DNA of 64,000 nt from Actinomadura_C sp036008685 (GCA_036008685.1 DASYNF010000118.1:19097-83096), one strand, 5' to 3'; shown: positions 8,014 through 16,721, counted from the stretch's first letter. Made by a program: numbers and translations. The notes: generated by a model from the letters alone, not told the origin.

Positions 8014-8895
8014 TCAGCGGGCGTTGCGCTCCGCCGCGTTCCAGAACCCGGTCAGCGCACTCGCGGTGGTCTCGGGGGCGTCGACGGCCGGAGAATGCGC
8101 GGCGCCGGGGAGGACGATCTTGACTGCGTCGAGCCGGTCGGCCATCGCCGCCTGGAGGTCCGGCGACCACGCGTCATCGTCCTCGCCGTAGAGCACGAGG
8201 ACGGGGAGTGTCGCTTCACCGGTGACCTTGGCGAGCTCGTCGACACGGTCCCCGGAGGACAGGATCTCCTGTGCCATGCCGATGAGCCCGGGTGCGGAGT
8301 TCTTGAGCATACGGTCCCGCAGGAAGGCGATGACCTCGTCCGGCACGCCCTTCGCTACGGCCTCCGGGCCGATTTTGAGCGCCCAGATCTGCTCCATGCC
8401 GAGCTCGGGCAGTGCCTCCTGGAGCGCTCTGGCGCTCTGGGCCGATCTGCCGGTGATGGCCGCCGGCCCGGAACTCATGAGCGTGAGGGAGGCCAGCCGG
8501 GCCGGCTCGGACAGGGCGGCCTCACGGCACACCAGCCCCCCGAAGGAGTGCCCGACGAGGTGGACCGGGTCCGGGCCGAGCACGTCCAGCAGGCTGTTGA
8601 CGTCGGCTCCCAGCGCCCCGCAGGTGTAGGCCGCCGGGTCGTCGGGACCGGGCGTCTCGTACTGCCCGCGCATGTCGACGGCCACCACCCGGCGGCGTCC
8701 CGCCTGGGCCAGCGTGTGCATGATCGCAATGAAGTCCTCTTTGCTGCCCGTGTAGCCGGGGACCAGCAGGGCCGGGTCGCGCTCGGGCAGACCTGAGCCG
8801 GGAAGCGCCTCGAGCGCGGCGAACGTGCCACGGGTGGTCTCGATGTCCATCCGCCGCACGTCAGGGGGCAGTTCGAGGAAGCGGGGCGTACTCAC
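8014..8895 (-). CDS. Alpha/beta hydrolase
   Basis: Serine hydrolase of 293 aa with the whole triad visible: nucleophile Ser in LVGHSFGG, Asp in the LYGEDDDAWSP loop, and His in PGAAHSPAVD near the C-terminus. LVPGYTGSKED near residue 45 provides the oxyanion HG-like loop. It has no signal peptide, so it is cytoplasmic. The fold covers esterases, haloperoxidase-like enzymes and lipases; the substrate is not evident. GTG at 8895 gives MSTPRFLEL. It is divergent from the GDPD gene with a gap of 70 bases. Confidence 0.87.
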   Translation of the reverse strand: MSTPRFLELPPDVRRMDIETTRGTFAALEALPGSGLPERDPALLVPGYTGSKEDFIAIMHTLAQAGRRRVVAVDMRGQYETPGPDDPAAYTCGALGADVNSLLDVLGPDPVHLVGHSFGGLVCREAALSEPARLASLTLMSSGPAAITGRSAQSARALQEALPELGMEQIWALKIGPEAVAKGVPDEVIAFLRDRMLKNSAPGLIGMAQEILSSGDRVDELAKVTGEATLPVLVLYGEDDDAWSPDLQAAMADRLDAVKIVLPGAAHSPAVDAPETTASALTGFWNAAERNAR

Positions 8896-8952
8896 GATGC
8901 TCCACCCTACCGAGAGTCACGACCACTGACACCGGTCACGTGGCCTCGCTGG

Positions 8953-8958
8953 TAGCTT
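8953..8958 (+). promoter_or_regulatory. -10 hexamer TAGCTT, probable leaderless promoter
   Basis: TAGCTT is seven bases before the ATG at 8966. Confidence 0.45.
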
Positions 8959-8965
8959 CCCCTCC

Positions 8966-9673
8966 ATGAGCGCGATCTCCGCACATCGCACGGATGCCGT
9001 CGGCGCCGGTTTCTTCGAGACCGCGGCATCCAGCGGCGCCGAGTACGTGGAGATGGACGTACGGCGGACCGGGGACGGTGAGATCGTCGTGCGGCACGAC
9101 CGCGACGTCGACGGAACGGTCCTGGCGGAGGCGACCTACGCCGAGGTGTGCGCCGCCGCCGGAGGCCGGGTGCCACGTGTCCGCGAGGCGATGGAGACTC
9201 TCGCGGGGCGTGCGCGCGGCCACCTCGACCTCAAGGAGCCGGGCATGGAACTCGAGGTCGTCGCCCTCGCGGAGGAGATCCTCGGACCGGGCAACTATGT
9301 GGTGAGCACGAGGTACGCGGCCTCCATCGCGGTGATCGGCCGCGCCTTCCCGGACGCGGTCACCGCGTTGTCGGTCGGCCGCGGCCTCCGCGAGCGTGGA
9401 GCGGTGCGGGATCTGCTGCCGCTGGGACGGTTGCGGGAGTGCGGGGCGCACTGGGTCGCCCTCAACCACAGGCTGGCCCACCTCGGGGTGCTCTGGCAGT
9501 GCGCCAGGGCCGGCTTTCCCGCCATGGTCTGGACCGTCAACCAGGAACCCCTCATGCGCAGGTTCCTGACCGATCCCAGGGTCGCGGTGCTGGTGACGGA
9601 CCGTCCGGTTACGGCCGTCCGGATACGTGAGGCCAATGCGAAATCCGCCCATCCAGAGTGGATGGGCGGATGA
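8966..9673 (+). CDS. Glycerophosphodiester phosphodiesterase family protein
   Basis: GDPD-family enzyme of 235 aa that would hydrolyse glycerophosphodiesters to sn-glycerol 3-phosphate and an alcohol. The AHRTD start corresponds to the HRG region, YVEMDVRRTGDGEIVVRHD gives the catalytic E, D and H, and GHLDLKEPG the later Lys/Glu strand; AMVWTVNQ near the C-terminus is the usual W-T-x-N end motif. It has no signal peptide, so cytoplasmic. The stop codon falls beside a strong hairpin shared with the opposing helicase gene. The first HR-G is changed to HR-T, a minor departure. Confidence 0.85.
   Translation: MSAISAHRTDAVGAGFFETAASSGAEYVEMDVRRTGDGEIVVRHDRDVDGTVLAEATYAEVCAAAGGRVPRVREAMETLAGRARGHLDLKEPGMELEVVALAEEILGPGNYVVSTRYAASIAVIGRAFPDAVTALSVGRGLRERGAVRDLLPLGRLRECGAHWVALNHRLAHLGVLWQCARAGFPAMVWTVNQEPLMRRFLTDPRVAVLVTDRPVTAVRIREANAKSAHPEWMGG
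9644..9670. terminator. Bidirectional terminator hairpin
   Basis: A perfect 11-bp stem (9644-9654 with 9660-9670) with a five-base loop lies in the last codons of the GDPD gene and faces the convergent helicase gene. No long T tract follows. Confidence 0.7.
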
Positions 9674-9697
9674 CGGTGATGGCCTAGAAGGCCCGGT

Positions 9698-11203
9698 TCA
9701 CGCGGTCGCGGAGCTCTCTCCGCTCCCGGTGGCGGAGCCTCCCCGGGTCCGGCGGCGACGCCGGCTGCGCTTGCGCTCGGTCGTCACCGCGTCGACGACG
9801 TTCTCCGATGTCGCGGCGGCGGGAGTGGCGGCGGGAGTGGCGGCCTGGCCTGCGGCCCCGGCCTCCTGGACCGGCTTGCCCGCGCGTGTCCTGCTCCGCT
9901 CCCGGTCGCGCTTGCGCGGCTGCGGGCGCTCGTCATGATCCCGGGACTGCGAGCGGCTGCGGCCGGTCTCGCCGATGTCCTCGAGCTCCTCCGCGGCCAG
10001 TCCCTCGCGGTCCCGCTGCCCCTTGGGGAGGGTGCCGGACGTGTCGGTCGGGATGTCCAGGAGGGAGTAGAGGTGATCCGAGGTGGAGTAGGTCTCCTCC
10101 GGCGTCGCGAAGTCCAGGCCGAGAGCGGTGTTCATGACCTTCCACCGCTGCAGGTCACGCCAGTCGACCAGCGTGATCGCGATGCCTTCTTTGCCCGCCC
10201 GCGCGGTACGGCCGATGCGGTGCACGTAGGCCTTGTCGTCTTCGGGGCACTCGTAGTTGATGACGTGGGTGACGTCGTCGACGTCGAGCCCGCGGGCGGC
10301 CACGTCCGTGGCGATGAGCACGTCGATCTTGCCGTGCCGGAACGCCCGGAGCGCCCGCTCGCGCTGGCCCTGGCCGAGGTCGCCGTGTACGGCGGCGGCG
10401 GCGAACCCACGCTCGGCGAGATCGGAGGCGACCCGATCGCATGCCCGCTTGGTCTGGCAGAACACCATGCTCAGCCCGCGGCCGCGCGCCTGCAGGATCC
10501 GCGCCAGCATCTCGGGCTTGTCCATCTGATGGGCCTGCCAGACGTGCTGGACGACCTGGGGCGTGTCCTCGGACTCCGAGTGCGACTCCGCCCGGACGTT
10601 GGTGGGCCGGGACAGATAGCGGCGCGAGAGCGTCACGATCTCGCCGGGCATGGTCGCGGAGAAGAGCATGGTCTGCCGCTTCACCGGGACCAGTTCGACG
10701 ATGCGCTCGATGTCCGGAAGGAAGCCCAGGTCCAGCATGCGGTCGGCCTCGTCGAGGACGAGCATGCCGACCTCCGAGAGGTCGAGCCGCTTCTGGCGGA
10801 CCAGGTCGAGGAGACGGCCGGGCGTGCCGACCACGACCTCGACACCCTCACGAAGGGCGTCGATCTGGGGTTCGTAGGCTCGGCCGCCATAGACCGAGAG
10901 GACCCGGCTGCCGAGCTTGCCGCCGGCGATCCGCAGGTCATCGGTCACCTGGATCGCGAGCTCACGGGTCGGCACGACGACGAGGGCCTTCGGTGCCTTA
11001 CCGCCGTGCTCGATGCGCTGCAGCAGCGGGATGCCGAAGGCGAAGGTCTTACCGGTGCCGGTACGGGCCTGCCCGATGATGTCATGGCCGCTGAGCGCGA
11101 TGGGAAGGGCGAGTGCCTGGATGGGAAAGGGTTCGACGATGCCCTCGGATTCCAGGGCATCTGTTATCTCGGGAATGACCCCGAGTTCACGGAAAGTAGT
11201 CAG
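9698..11203 (-). CDS. DEAD-box RNA helicase (RhlE type)
   Basis: ATP-dependent RNA helicase of about 501 aa. It shows the Q motif (EPFPIQALALP), Walker A ARTGTGKT, PTRELAIQ, TPGRLLD, DEAD box VLDEADRML, SAT motif FSATMP, and HRIGRTARAG in RecA domain 2. After residue 375 comes a basic tail rich in R, K and S, ending in ERKRSRRRRRTRGG, as in RNA-binding actinobacterial helicases. Start: family members begin MTTFRELG; here the matching codon is CTG at 11203, nine bases after GGAGG, so a CTG start is likely. The frame is open to ATG at 11344. Position matches rhlE of the mycobacterial block. Confidence 0.9.
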   Translation of the reverse strand: MTTFRELGVIPEITDALESEGIVEPFPIQALALPIALSGHDIIGQARTGTGKTFAFGIPLLQRIEHGGKAPKALVVVPTRELAIQVTDDLRIAGGKLGSRVLSVYGGRAYEPQIDALREGVEVVVGTPGRLLDLVRQKRLDLSEVGMLVLDEADRMLDLGFLPDIERIVELVPVKRQTMLFSATMPGEIVTLSRRYLSRPTNVRAESHSESEDTPQVVQHVWQAHQMDKPEMLARILQARGRGLSMVFCQTKRACDRVASDLAERGFAAAAVHGDLGQGQRERALRAFRHGKIDVLIATDVAARGLDVDDVTHVINYECPEDDKAYVHRIGRTARAGKEGIAITLVDWRDLQRWKVMNTALGLDFATPEETYSTSDHLYSLLDIPTDTSGTLPKGQRDREGLAAEELEDIGETGRSRSQSRDHDERPQPRKRDRERSRTRAGKPVQEAGAAGQAATPAATPAAATSENVVDAVTTERKRSRRRRRTRGGSATGSGESSATA

Positions 11204-11696
11204 GGTGTCCAGCCTCCATTGTGCGGGGTCCGCACTCCCGGGTCGCGGCGCCGCAGCGAGCTCTGAGGCACGCCGTCGATGCGGCACTTCGCTCCGGCAC
11301 GGCGTCCTTACGCCTGCCGATTTGCTCGAGGGCCGCGCGCTCACGCGGGAGGGACCAACCGTCAGTCATTTTTCGGTGACCGCCATCAGGGGTGACGCGG
11401 CCGCTCAATGCTGCCGCGCGCGGTCACACTCCGACACGCAGTGTACCGGTCTTCGGCGACTTGGCGCCATTGGCGATTCACCTGTGTCAACAGCCGGACA
11501 TGGAAATGCATTCCTGCACGCTCCCCGCATCGCCCGGATAATGATCCTTTTGGGCCGGTGACCCGGCCGCGGGCCGGGACCTGAACAGGACGGGCCGGGC
11601 CTGAACAGAGCGAAGCTCCCGCTGCGGGGACGGGAGCTTCGCGGCCCGGTCGTACGGTGACGTCCGCGCGAGCGCGATCCGGCGCGATCCGGATGG
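11204..11696. other. 493-base non-coding gap
   Basis: It holds the upstream region of the helicase gene, including an alternative in-frame extension to 11344, and relatively AT-rich sequence at about 11440-11550. Near-duplicate CCTGAACAG segments lie at 11579-11606, followed by the hairpin at 11610-11642. No convincing gene was found. Confidence 0.6.
11610..11642. terminator. Perfect 12-bp hairpin downstream of the GlsB gene
   Basis: Arms 11610-11621 and 11631-11642 pair perfectly across a nine-base loop, 54 bases beyond the GlsB stop codon. This is a probable transcription terminator. Confidence 0.75.
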
Positions 11697-11975
11697 TCAG
11701 CGCATACGGCGATGTGTACGGGCGCCGACGCGGCCGCTGCGGTAGGCGGCGGTCACGAGCGCCACTCCGAGGGCGGCGACGATCACCGCGAACAGGAGTG
11801 CGACCAGGTTTCCGGCACCGAGCGAGCGGGCGATCACACCACCGATGATGGCCCCCACGATGCCGACGAGAATCGTCAGCACGATGCCGATGGGGTTGCG
11901 GCCGGGAATGACCAACCGAGCCAAGGCGCCGATGATGGCACCTGCGACGATGTACCACAGAATTGTCGAAATCAT
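11697..11975 (-). CDS. GlsB/YeaQ/YmgE-family stress-response membrane protein
   Basis: Small hydrophobic protein of 92 aa with three membrane segments. The family pattern is clear: GAIIGALARLVIPGRNPIG, then the Gly-rich VGIVGAIIGGVIA helix. A short basic tail (ARTHRRMR) would be cytoplasmic. Members are induced by stress in several bacteria, but their molecular role is unsettled. The ATG is preceded by a GGTGG-type site. It is a single-gene unit flanked by a downstream hairpin. Confidence 0.9.
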   Translation of the reverse strand: MISTILWYIVAGAIIGALARLVIPGRNPIGIVLTILVGIVGAIIGGVIARSLGAGNLVALLFAVIVAALGVALVTAAYRSGRVGARTHRRMR

Positions 11976-12113
11976 CTCGGACCACCTTCCACCGGCCGGA
12001 GCCTCCAGCCCGTTGGAGCCGCCGGCGGTGCGGCCGGCGCCTCGCGGTCGGCTTTAGGTATGCCCGCCGTGGTACCGCTAAACCCGGTGCCGTCGCGGTC
12101 GCCGCGCCCCCGG

Positions 12114-12341
12114 CTACAGCGTTCCGAAACCGACCCGGCGGTCCTCATCCTCGGAGATCTCCAGATAGCCCACATGCGCGGCCGGCACGACCACCCGGCC
12201 GCCGCGGTCGTCTTGGAGGCTGAACGCGCCGTGGTCGCTCGCCAGCGCCTCTACCAGCAACTGCTCTACTTCGTCGGCGGACCGTGACGTCTCCACGACG
12301 AGTTCTCTGGCGACCAGTTGAACGCCGATTCGTACCTGCAC
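12114..12341 (-). CDS. DUF3107 family protein
   Basis: Conserved actinobacterial protein of 75 aa, counterpart of M. tuberculosis TB9.4 (Rv3208A). GTG at 12341 gives VQVRIGVQLVARELVVE, the family N-terminus, and is preceded by GGAGGGAG; the frame extends twelve codons further. The C-terminal half has RVVVPAAHVGYLEI, also typical. Its biochemical role is unknown. It sits downstream of the TetR gene on the same strand, as in mycobacteria. Confidence 0.88.
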   Translation of the reverse strand: MQVRIGVQLVARELVVETSRSADEVEQLLVEALASDHGAFSLQDDRGGRVVVPAAHVGYLEISEDEDRRVGFGTL

Positions 12342-12468
12342 GTTGCTCCCTCCGCCGTCCTGCTCCGATGATCGCATGCCCGTTGGGGCCGCTCCCGGTC
12401 GGCCCGTCGGCCCGGAAACCTTCCTGGGCTCACACCCAGGAAGTCTCCGCGCTCGGAAGGGCCGGTCC

Positions 12469-13089
12469 TCAGGTCGTCCGGGGAAAACCGCTGATGCCGC
12501 GCCAGGCCAGCCGGGCGATCATGTTCTCGGCGGTGTCCTTGGGGATCGCCCGGTGCTGGGAGAGCCAGTAACGCGCGCTCACCTCGGCCATGCCCACCAG
12601 GCCCATGCCGAGCAGGTGCGCCTCGTCGGCGGGTGCGCCCGTGTCCTCCTGGATCACCTGGCTGATCATTTCCCCGCACTGCTGCAGGGAGCGGTCGACC
12701 CGTGCCCGTACAGTGGCCACGTTGCGGAGGTCCGACTCGAACACGAGCCGGAAGGCCTCCCCCTCACCCGAGACGAAGTCATAGAACGCCTGCATGGTGG
12801 CCTGCACACGCAGCTTGTTCTCGTTGGTCGAGGTCAGCGCGGCCCGTACGGTCGTCACCAGGGCCTCGGCGTGCTCCTCCAGCAGGGCGAGGTAGAGCTC
12901 GAGTTTTCCCGGAAAGTGCTGGTAGAGAACCGGTTTGCTGACTCCGGCCCGTTCGGCGATCTCATCCATCGCCGCGGCGTGGTAGCCCTGGGCGACGAAC
13001 ACCTCCTGGGCGGCTTCGAGCAACTGCCGACGCCGGGCCACGCGCGGCAGTCTCGTGCCACGAGGGCGGGCGTCCGAGGCTGCGGTCAC
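12469..13089 (-). CDS. TetR-family transcriptional regulator
   Basis: Repressor of 206 aa. The N-terminal helix-turn-helix is textbook: RRRQLLEAAQEVFVAQGYHA, MDEIAERAGVSKPVLYQHFPGK, up to about residue 70. The ligand-binding half is TetR_C-like. GTG at 13089 gives VTAASDARPRGTRLP, matching actinobacterial orthologues, with GGAGAA upstream; the frame extends to 13212. The gene order TetR-DUF3107 equals Rv3208-Rv3208A. Its ligand and target are not known from sequence, and no obvious palindromic operator was found beside it. Confidence 0.88.
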   Translation of the reverse strand: MTAASDARPRGTRLPRVARRRQLLEAAQEVFVAQGYHAAAMDEIAERAGVSKPVLYQHFPGKLELYLALLEEHAEALVTTVRAALTSTNENKLRVQATMQAFYDFVSGEGEAFRLVFESDLRNVATVRARVDRSLQQCGEMISQVIQEDTGAPADEAHLLGMGLVGMAEVSARYWLSQHRAIPKDTAENMIARLAWRGISGFPRTT

Positions 13090-13208
13090 CACTTCTCCGA
13101 TCACCTGGTGAACGCGACCGGGATCGGTCGCGGAAGGTTCAATCCCATCATCGTACGCGCCAGTAACCCCGCTGGTCACGCAGATGTGACCGGCCGAGTC
13201 CGGTGTCC

Positions 13209-13481
13209 TCACCGATAGTCGTCCTCATCCGGCTGGACCGGCTCCTTCTGTTCCGCCACGTCGGCCTCATCCGCGTCGAACGGGACAGGGCCCGGGGGCT
13301 CAGGGCAACCCTCGTCCCGCGCGGGAAGCCGCTGTTCGACCAGGTCGGCCTCGTCCACGTCGAAGGGCAGGTGCGAAAGAGGTGGCGGGCAGCCCCTGTC
13401 ACGCACGGGAATCCGCTGCTCGACCGCGTCGGCCTCCGGCGTTTCGGTCCCGACTTCGTGCTCTTGCTCTATCTCACTCAT
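13209..13481 (-). CDS. Small acidic protein with internal repeats
   Basis: Hydrophilic protein of 90 aa built from three related units: EADAVEQRIPVRDRGCP, EADLVEQRLPARDEGCP and a final EADVAEQKEPV ending in DEDDYR. The first two units also share an (L/V)PFD(V/A)D segment. It is strongly acidic with two cysteines, one in each full unit. Similar VEQ...DDYR tails occur in short actinobacterial proteins of unknown role. ATG at 13481 follows GGAGGGG and lies inside the end of the upstream ORF, suggesting translational coupling. Function unknown. Confidence 0.72.
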   Translation of the reverse strand: MSEIEQEHEVGTETPEADAVEQRIPVRDRGCPPPLSHLPFDVDEADLVEQRLPARDEGCPEPPGPVPFDADEADVAEQKEPVQPDEDDYR

Positions 13482-13917
13482 GAGATATCCCCTCCTCAGA
13501 AGCGCCGGAGAGCTCGCCCGGGGGGCGGCTCGGCGGCCTCGCCGTATGCCGGGACGCCGGAATGAGACCGACGAGAACGCTCAGCGGGATCTCGGCGCGG
13601 ATGGCCGGCCCGATCTCGCTGACCCACTCCTCGGCGTAGAGCCCCGCCACCACGGCGCGGCAGGACACCGCCGCCGCGGCCGGCGTGAAGCTCCACGCGT
13701 TCCGGCCGTCGAGCTCGACGGCCGGGACGCGCCGTCGAGGCAAGGTCGTACCCGGCCCCATCAGATCCACACCCGGCAGGTCTCCGGTCCGGGCCGCCGC
13801 CGTTCCGGCGGTCTCCGCCCCCGTGCCGATGACCCGCGGGCGCCGGCCGGGTTGGCCCATGAGCCCCGGGCGGCGGGCCACGGTGGTCCTCGGGGTGAGG
13901 GTCGTGGTGGTGCTCAT
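13474..13917 (-). CDS. Hypothetical protein upstream of the acidic repeat protein
   Basis: Unrecognised ORF of 147 aa (ATG at 13917; the frame runs on to 13980). The N-terminus is rich in Thr, Arg and Gly. The middle contains the more protein-like stretch NAWSFTPAAAAVSCRAVVAG, then EEWVSEIGPAIRAEI. It overlaps the next gene by eight bases and holds that gene's ribosome site, which is why I treat it as coding. No signal peptide or known domain is visible. The opposite strand is also open here, so it could be spurious. Confidence 0.42.
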   Translation of the reverse strand: MSTTTTLTPRTTVARRPGLMGQPGRRPRVIGTGAETAGTAAARTGDLPGVDLMGPGTTLPRRRVPAVELDGRNAWSFTPAAAAVSCRAVVAGLYAEEWVSEIGPAIRAEIPLSVLVGLIPASRHTARPPSRPPGELSGASEEGISHE

Positions 13918-14001
13918 GAACCCAGGGCACGCCACTGTCCCTCCGCCGGCGGATGTGCTCGCCAGCCCATGGTGACGCACCCGGCGTGGCGTGTCGGTGA
14001 C

Positions 14002-14907
14002 TTACGGCAATTTCTGGGCGCGGGTCAGGAGCGGCTCGAACAGGTCACCGTGCTGTTCCACCCGCTCCAGCACCTGGTCGGCGAGGAAGCGCAGGGCCGC
14101 CGGCTCTTGGCTGCTCTCGACCTCCTCCCAGGTCACAGGTGTGGAGACCGCCGGCGCGTCGGCCGCCCGCAGGGAGTACGGCGCGACGGTGGTCTTGGCG
14201 GGGTGGTTCTGCGACCAGTCCACGAAGACCTTCCCCTCACGCAGCCGTTTCGTCATCTGGCTGAGGACCAGGTCGCCGTGCTCGCCCTCCAGCCGCTGCG
14301 CGGCCCGCTGGGCGTATTCGGCCGTACGGCCGGTCTCCTCGACGGGAACGTAAAGGTGCAGGCCCTTCTTGCCGCTGGTCTTGGGGTAGGACTCCAGCCC
14401 ATCGGCCTCGAGCAGCTCACGGAGCAGGCAGGCGACGCGGCAGGCCTCCACGATGCCGGCGGGTTCGCCGGGATCGAGGTCGAAGACCATGCGGTCCGGC
14501 TCGTGCGCGCTGTCGTGCCGCCCGACCCGCCACTGCGGCACGTGCAGCTCGAGTGCGGCCAGGTTGGCGCACCACACCAGCGTCGGCAGGTCGTCGATGA
14601 TGATGAAGTCGGTCTCGGCCCGGTGGGCCCCATGGGGAGTCGGGAGCCTGACCGTCCGCACCCACTCGGGGGTATGGGGCGGTGCGTTCTTCTCGAAGAA
14701 GCGCTCGGCCTCCACCCCGTTGGGGCAGCGGATCCGGGTGGCGGGCCGGCCGGCCAGGTGGGGCAGCATCACCGGTGCCACCCGGGTGTAGTAGTCGATC
14801 ACCTCACCCTTGGTGAAGCCGTTCGGGTAGAGCACCTTGTCCAGGTTGGTCAGGGTCAGCTCTCGCCCGTCGATCCGCACCTGTACCTTGCTCGTCGCGT
14901 CGGCCAT
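14002..14907 (-). CDS. LigD-type polymerase/primase domain protein
   Basis: Stand-alone polymerase domain of 301 aa, of the archaeo-eukaryotic primase family in bacterial non-homologous end joining. Landmarks: LTNLDKVLYPNGFTKGEVIDYY at the N-terminus, then DRMVFDLDPGE (metal-binding D-x-D), TSGKKGLHLYVP (Ser-Gly-x-K-G-x-H) and a late FVDWSQNHPAKTTVAPYS. The ligase and phosphoesterase domains of full LigD are absent, and no Ku or ATP-dependent ligase gene is in the window, so they must lie elsewhere. ATG at 14907 follows GAGGG. The frame extends to 15174 without support. Confidence 0.9.
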   Translation of the reverse strand: MADATSKVQVRIDGRELTLTNLDKVLYPNGFTKGEVIDYYTRVAPVMLPHLAGRPATRIRCPNGVEAERFFEKNAPPHTPEWVRTVRLPTPHGAHRAETDFIIIDDLPTLVWCANLAALELHVPQWRVGRHDSAHEPDRMVFDLDPGEPAGIVEACRVACLLRELLEADGLESYPKTSGKKGLHLYVPVEETGRTAEYAQRAAQRLEGEHGDLVLSQMTKRLREGKVFVDWSQNHPAKTTVAPYSLRAADAPAVSTPVTWEEVESSQEPAALRFLADQVLERVEQHGDLFEPLLTRAQKLP

Positions 14908-15006
14908 GTCAGCCCTCTGCCCAAATCCCCGGTGGTGATTCGAGGGGCCGGAAAAGACCGGTGACGGCCATCCGGAGGGCGGGCTCACCGGGTGGGGATC
15001 ACCGGT

Positions 15007-15056
15007 CCCGTCCGGGTGTCCGAGGGCGCGTTCGCCGCGTCGGACGCCCGGACGGG
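15007..15056. terminator. Hairpin between moeZ and the ligD-type gene
   Basis: A 17-bp stem (15007-15023 with 15040-15056, one G-T pair) with a 16-base loop lies between the two minus-strand genes, below the moeZ stop. Confidence 0.65.
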
Positions 15057-15118
15057 CCGTCGAGCCGGTGACCACGGTTACGGCCGCCGGGGAGGCGCCC
15101 GCCGTACGGCCGTGGGGG

Positions 15119-16300
15119 TCAGTACGACGGCAGTGAGGGGTCGATCTGGTTGACCCAGGCGAGCACGCCGCCACCGACGTGCACGGCGTCGGAGAAGCCC
15201 GCGTCCTTCACGACCGCGAGGCACTCCGCCGAGCGGGCGCCGGACTTGCAGTGGAGCACGATCTTCTTGTCCTGGGGGAGCCGTTCCAGCGCCGATCCGT
15301 CCAGGAACTCGCCCTTGGGGATCAGTGTCGCGCCGGGGATCGAGACGATCTCGTACTCGTTCGGCTCGCGCACGTCCACCAGGAAGATGTCGTCACCGCG
15401 GTCCTGCATGCCCTTGAGATCGCGGGCGCTGATGGTGGAGTCCTTGACCGCCTCCGAGGCCTCCTCGGACACGGCACCGCAGAACGCCTCATAGTCGTCG
15501 AGGAGCTCGGTGATCGTGGGGTTCTTGCCGCACAGCTGGCACTCCGGGTCGCGCCGGACCTTGACGCTGCGGTAGGTCATCTCCAGAGCGTCGTAGATCA
15601 TCAGGCGGCCGACGAGGGGGTCGCCGATGCCGGTGAGCACCTTGATGGCCTCATTGACCTGGATGGAGCCGATCGAGGCGCACAGCACGCCGAGGACGCC
15701 GCCCTCGGCGCACGACGGCACCATGCCGGGCGGCGGGGGCTCCGGGTAGAGGCAGCGATAGCACGGACCGTGCTCGGTCCAGAAGACCGACGCCTGGCCG
15801 TCGAAGCGGTAGATGGAGCCCCAGACGTAGGGCTTGCCGAGCAGCACGGCCGCGTCGTTGACCATGTAGCGGGTCGCGAAGTTGTCGGTGCCGTCGACGA
15901 TGAGGTCGTAGCCGCCGAAGATGTCCATGACGTTCTCGTTGGTCAGCGCCTCGTTGTGCACGATGACCTTGACGAGTGGGTTGATCTCGGTAACCGTGGC
16001 CGCGGCCGACTCGGCCTTGGGACGGCCCACGTCGGACTGGCCGTGGATGATCTGACGCTGCAGGTTGGACTCGTCGACCACGTCGAAGTCGATGACGCCC
16101 AGAGTGCCGACACCGGCCGCGGCGAGGTACATCAGTGCCGGAGAGCCGAGGCCACCGGCACCCACGCACAGCACCTTGGCGTTCTTGAGGCGTTTCTGCC
16201 CGGCCATCCCGACATCCGGGATGATCAGGTGCCGGGAATAACGGCGTACCTCGTCAACGGTGAGCTCTGGTGCGGGCTCGACCAGGGGCGGCAGCGACAC
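15119..16300 (-). CDS. moeZ: MoeZ-type adenylyltransferase/sulfurtransferase
   Basis: Fusion protein of 393 aa with an E1-like ThiF/MoeB domain (about residues 12-260) and a C-terminal rhodanese domain (about 285-390). The first has GAGGLGSPALMYLA, the NLQRQI region, and two Cys pairs (CYRC, CQLC) that bind zinc. The rhodanese loop HCKSGARSAE carries the persulfide Cys. MoeZ adenylylates and thiocarboxylates sulfur-carrier proteins for molybdopterin, thiamine-type and cysteine synthesis. A moaE gene lies 36 kb away. GTG at 16300 follows AGGAG. The order matches moeB1/moeZ in mycobacteria. Confidence 0.93.
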   Translation of the reverse strand: MSLPPLVEPAPELTVDEVRRYSRHLIIPDVGMAGQKRLKNAKVLCVGAGGLGSPALMYLAAAGVGTLGVIDFDVVDESNLQRQIIHGQSDVGRPKAESAAATVTEINPLVKVIVHNEALTNENVMDIFGGYDLIVDGTDNFATRYMVNDAAVLLGKPYVWGSIYRFDGQASVFWTEHGPCYRCLYPEPPPPGMVPSCAEGGVLGVLCASIGSIQVNEAIKVLTGIGDPLVGRLMIYDALEMTYRSVKVRRDPECQLCGKNPTITELLDDYEAFCGAVSEEASEAVKDSTISARDLKGMQDRGDDIFLVDVREPNEYEIVSIPGATLIPKGEFLDGSALERLPQDKKIVLHCKSGARSAECLAVVKDAGFSDAVHVGGGVLAWVNQIDPSLPSY

Positions 16301-16482
16301 GGTGCTTCTCCTGCGTTAGGTCGGTCGTGATCGGACACCCTTGTCCTGTCCAGCCTCAACCTACCCATGCCCGGTCGCATTCCCGGCATCGCCGGTCGTC
16401 TCGGCCGCAATGCGGGAGCTGCCCGCATGAATCCGTGCTGAGCGGGAATCGCGATGTTACGTCTCTGCACTTGGAGGATGCC

Positions 16483-16677
16483 ATGGGCCTCATGGACAAG
16501 CTCAAGAACCGGCTTCAGATGGGGAAGGGCCGCGGAAAGGAAGCCGTCGGACGCGAAGCCGGAGATCCGTATCTCGAGGCCGAAGGGCGTCGCGACCGCA
16601 CGGCGGGCGGTGCCAAGCAGGTAGGCGAGCGCGCCAAGGACGCGGTCAAGGACGTTCGCAAGACCTTCGAGCAGTAG
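16483..16677 (+). CDS. CsbD-like stress protein
   Basis: Very polar protein of 64 aa, mostly K, R, E, D and G. The pattern MDKLKNRLQMGKGRGKEAVG followed by GGAKQVGERAKDAVKDVRK resembles CsbD-family proteins, which are small, abundant and general-stress-induced, with unknown activity. ATG at 16483 sits five bases after TTGGAGG; the frame is open far upstream but only this site has a ribosome-binding sequence. A 16-bp hairpin follows the stop. Confidence 0.75.
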   Translation: MGLMDKLKNRLQMGKGRGKEAVGREAGDPYLEAEGRRDRTAGGAKQVGERAKDAVKDVRKTFEQ

Positions 16678-16686
16678 GCACACAGA

Positions 16687-16721
16687 GGCTGAGGGGGCGC
16701 GCGCGGCGCGCCCCCTCAGCC
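16687..16721. terminator. Bidirectional terminator, 16-bp perfect stem
   Basis: Arms 16687-16702 and 16706-16721 pair perfectly around a three-base loop. The stop codon of the convergent ROK gene (16716-16718) is inside the right arm. Confidence 0.85.

Noticed and set aside
13480..14964. 494-codon plus-strand frame
   Set aside because: It runs against the LigD-type gene, whose protein is clearly real.
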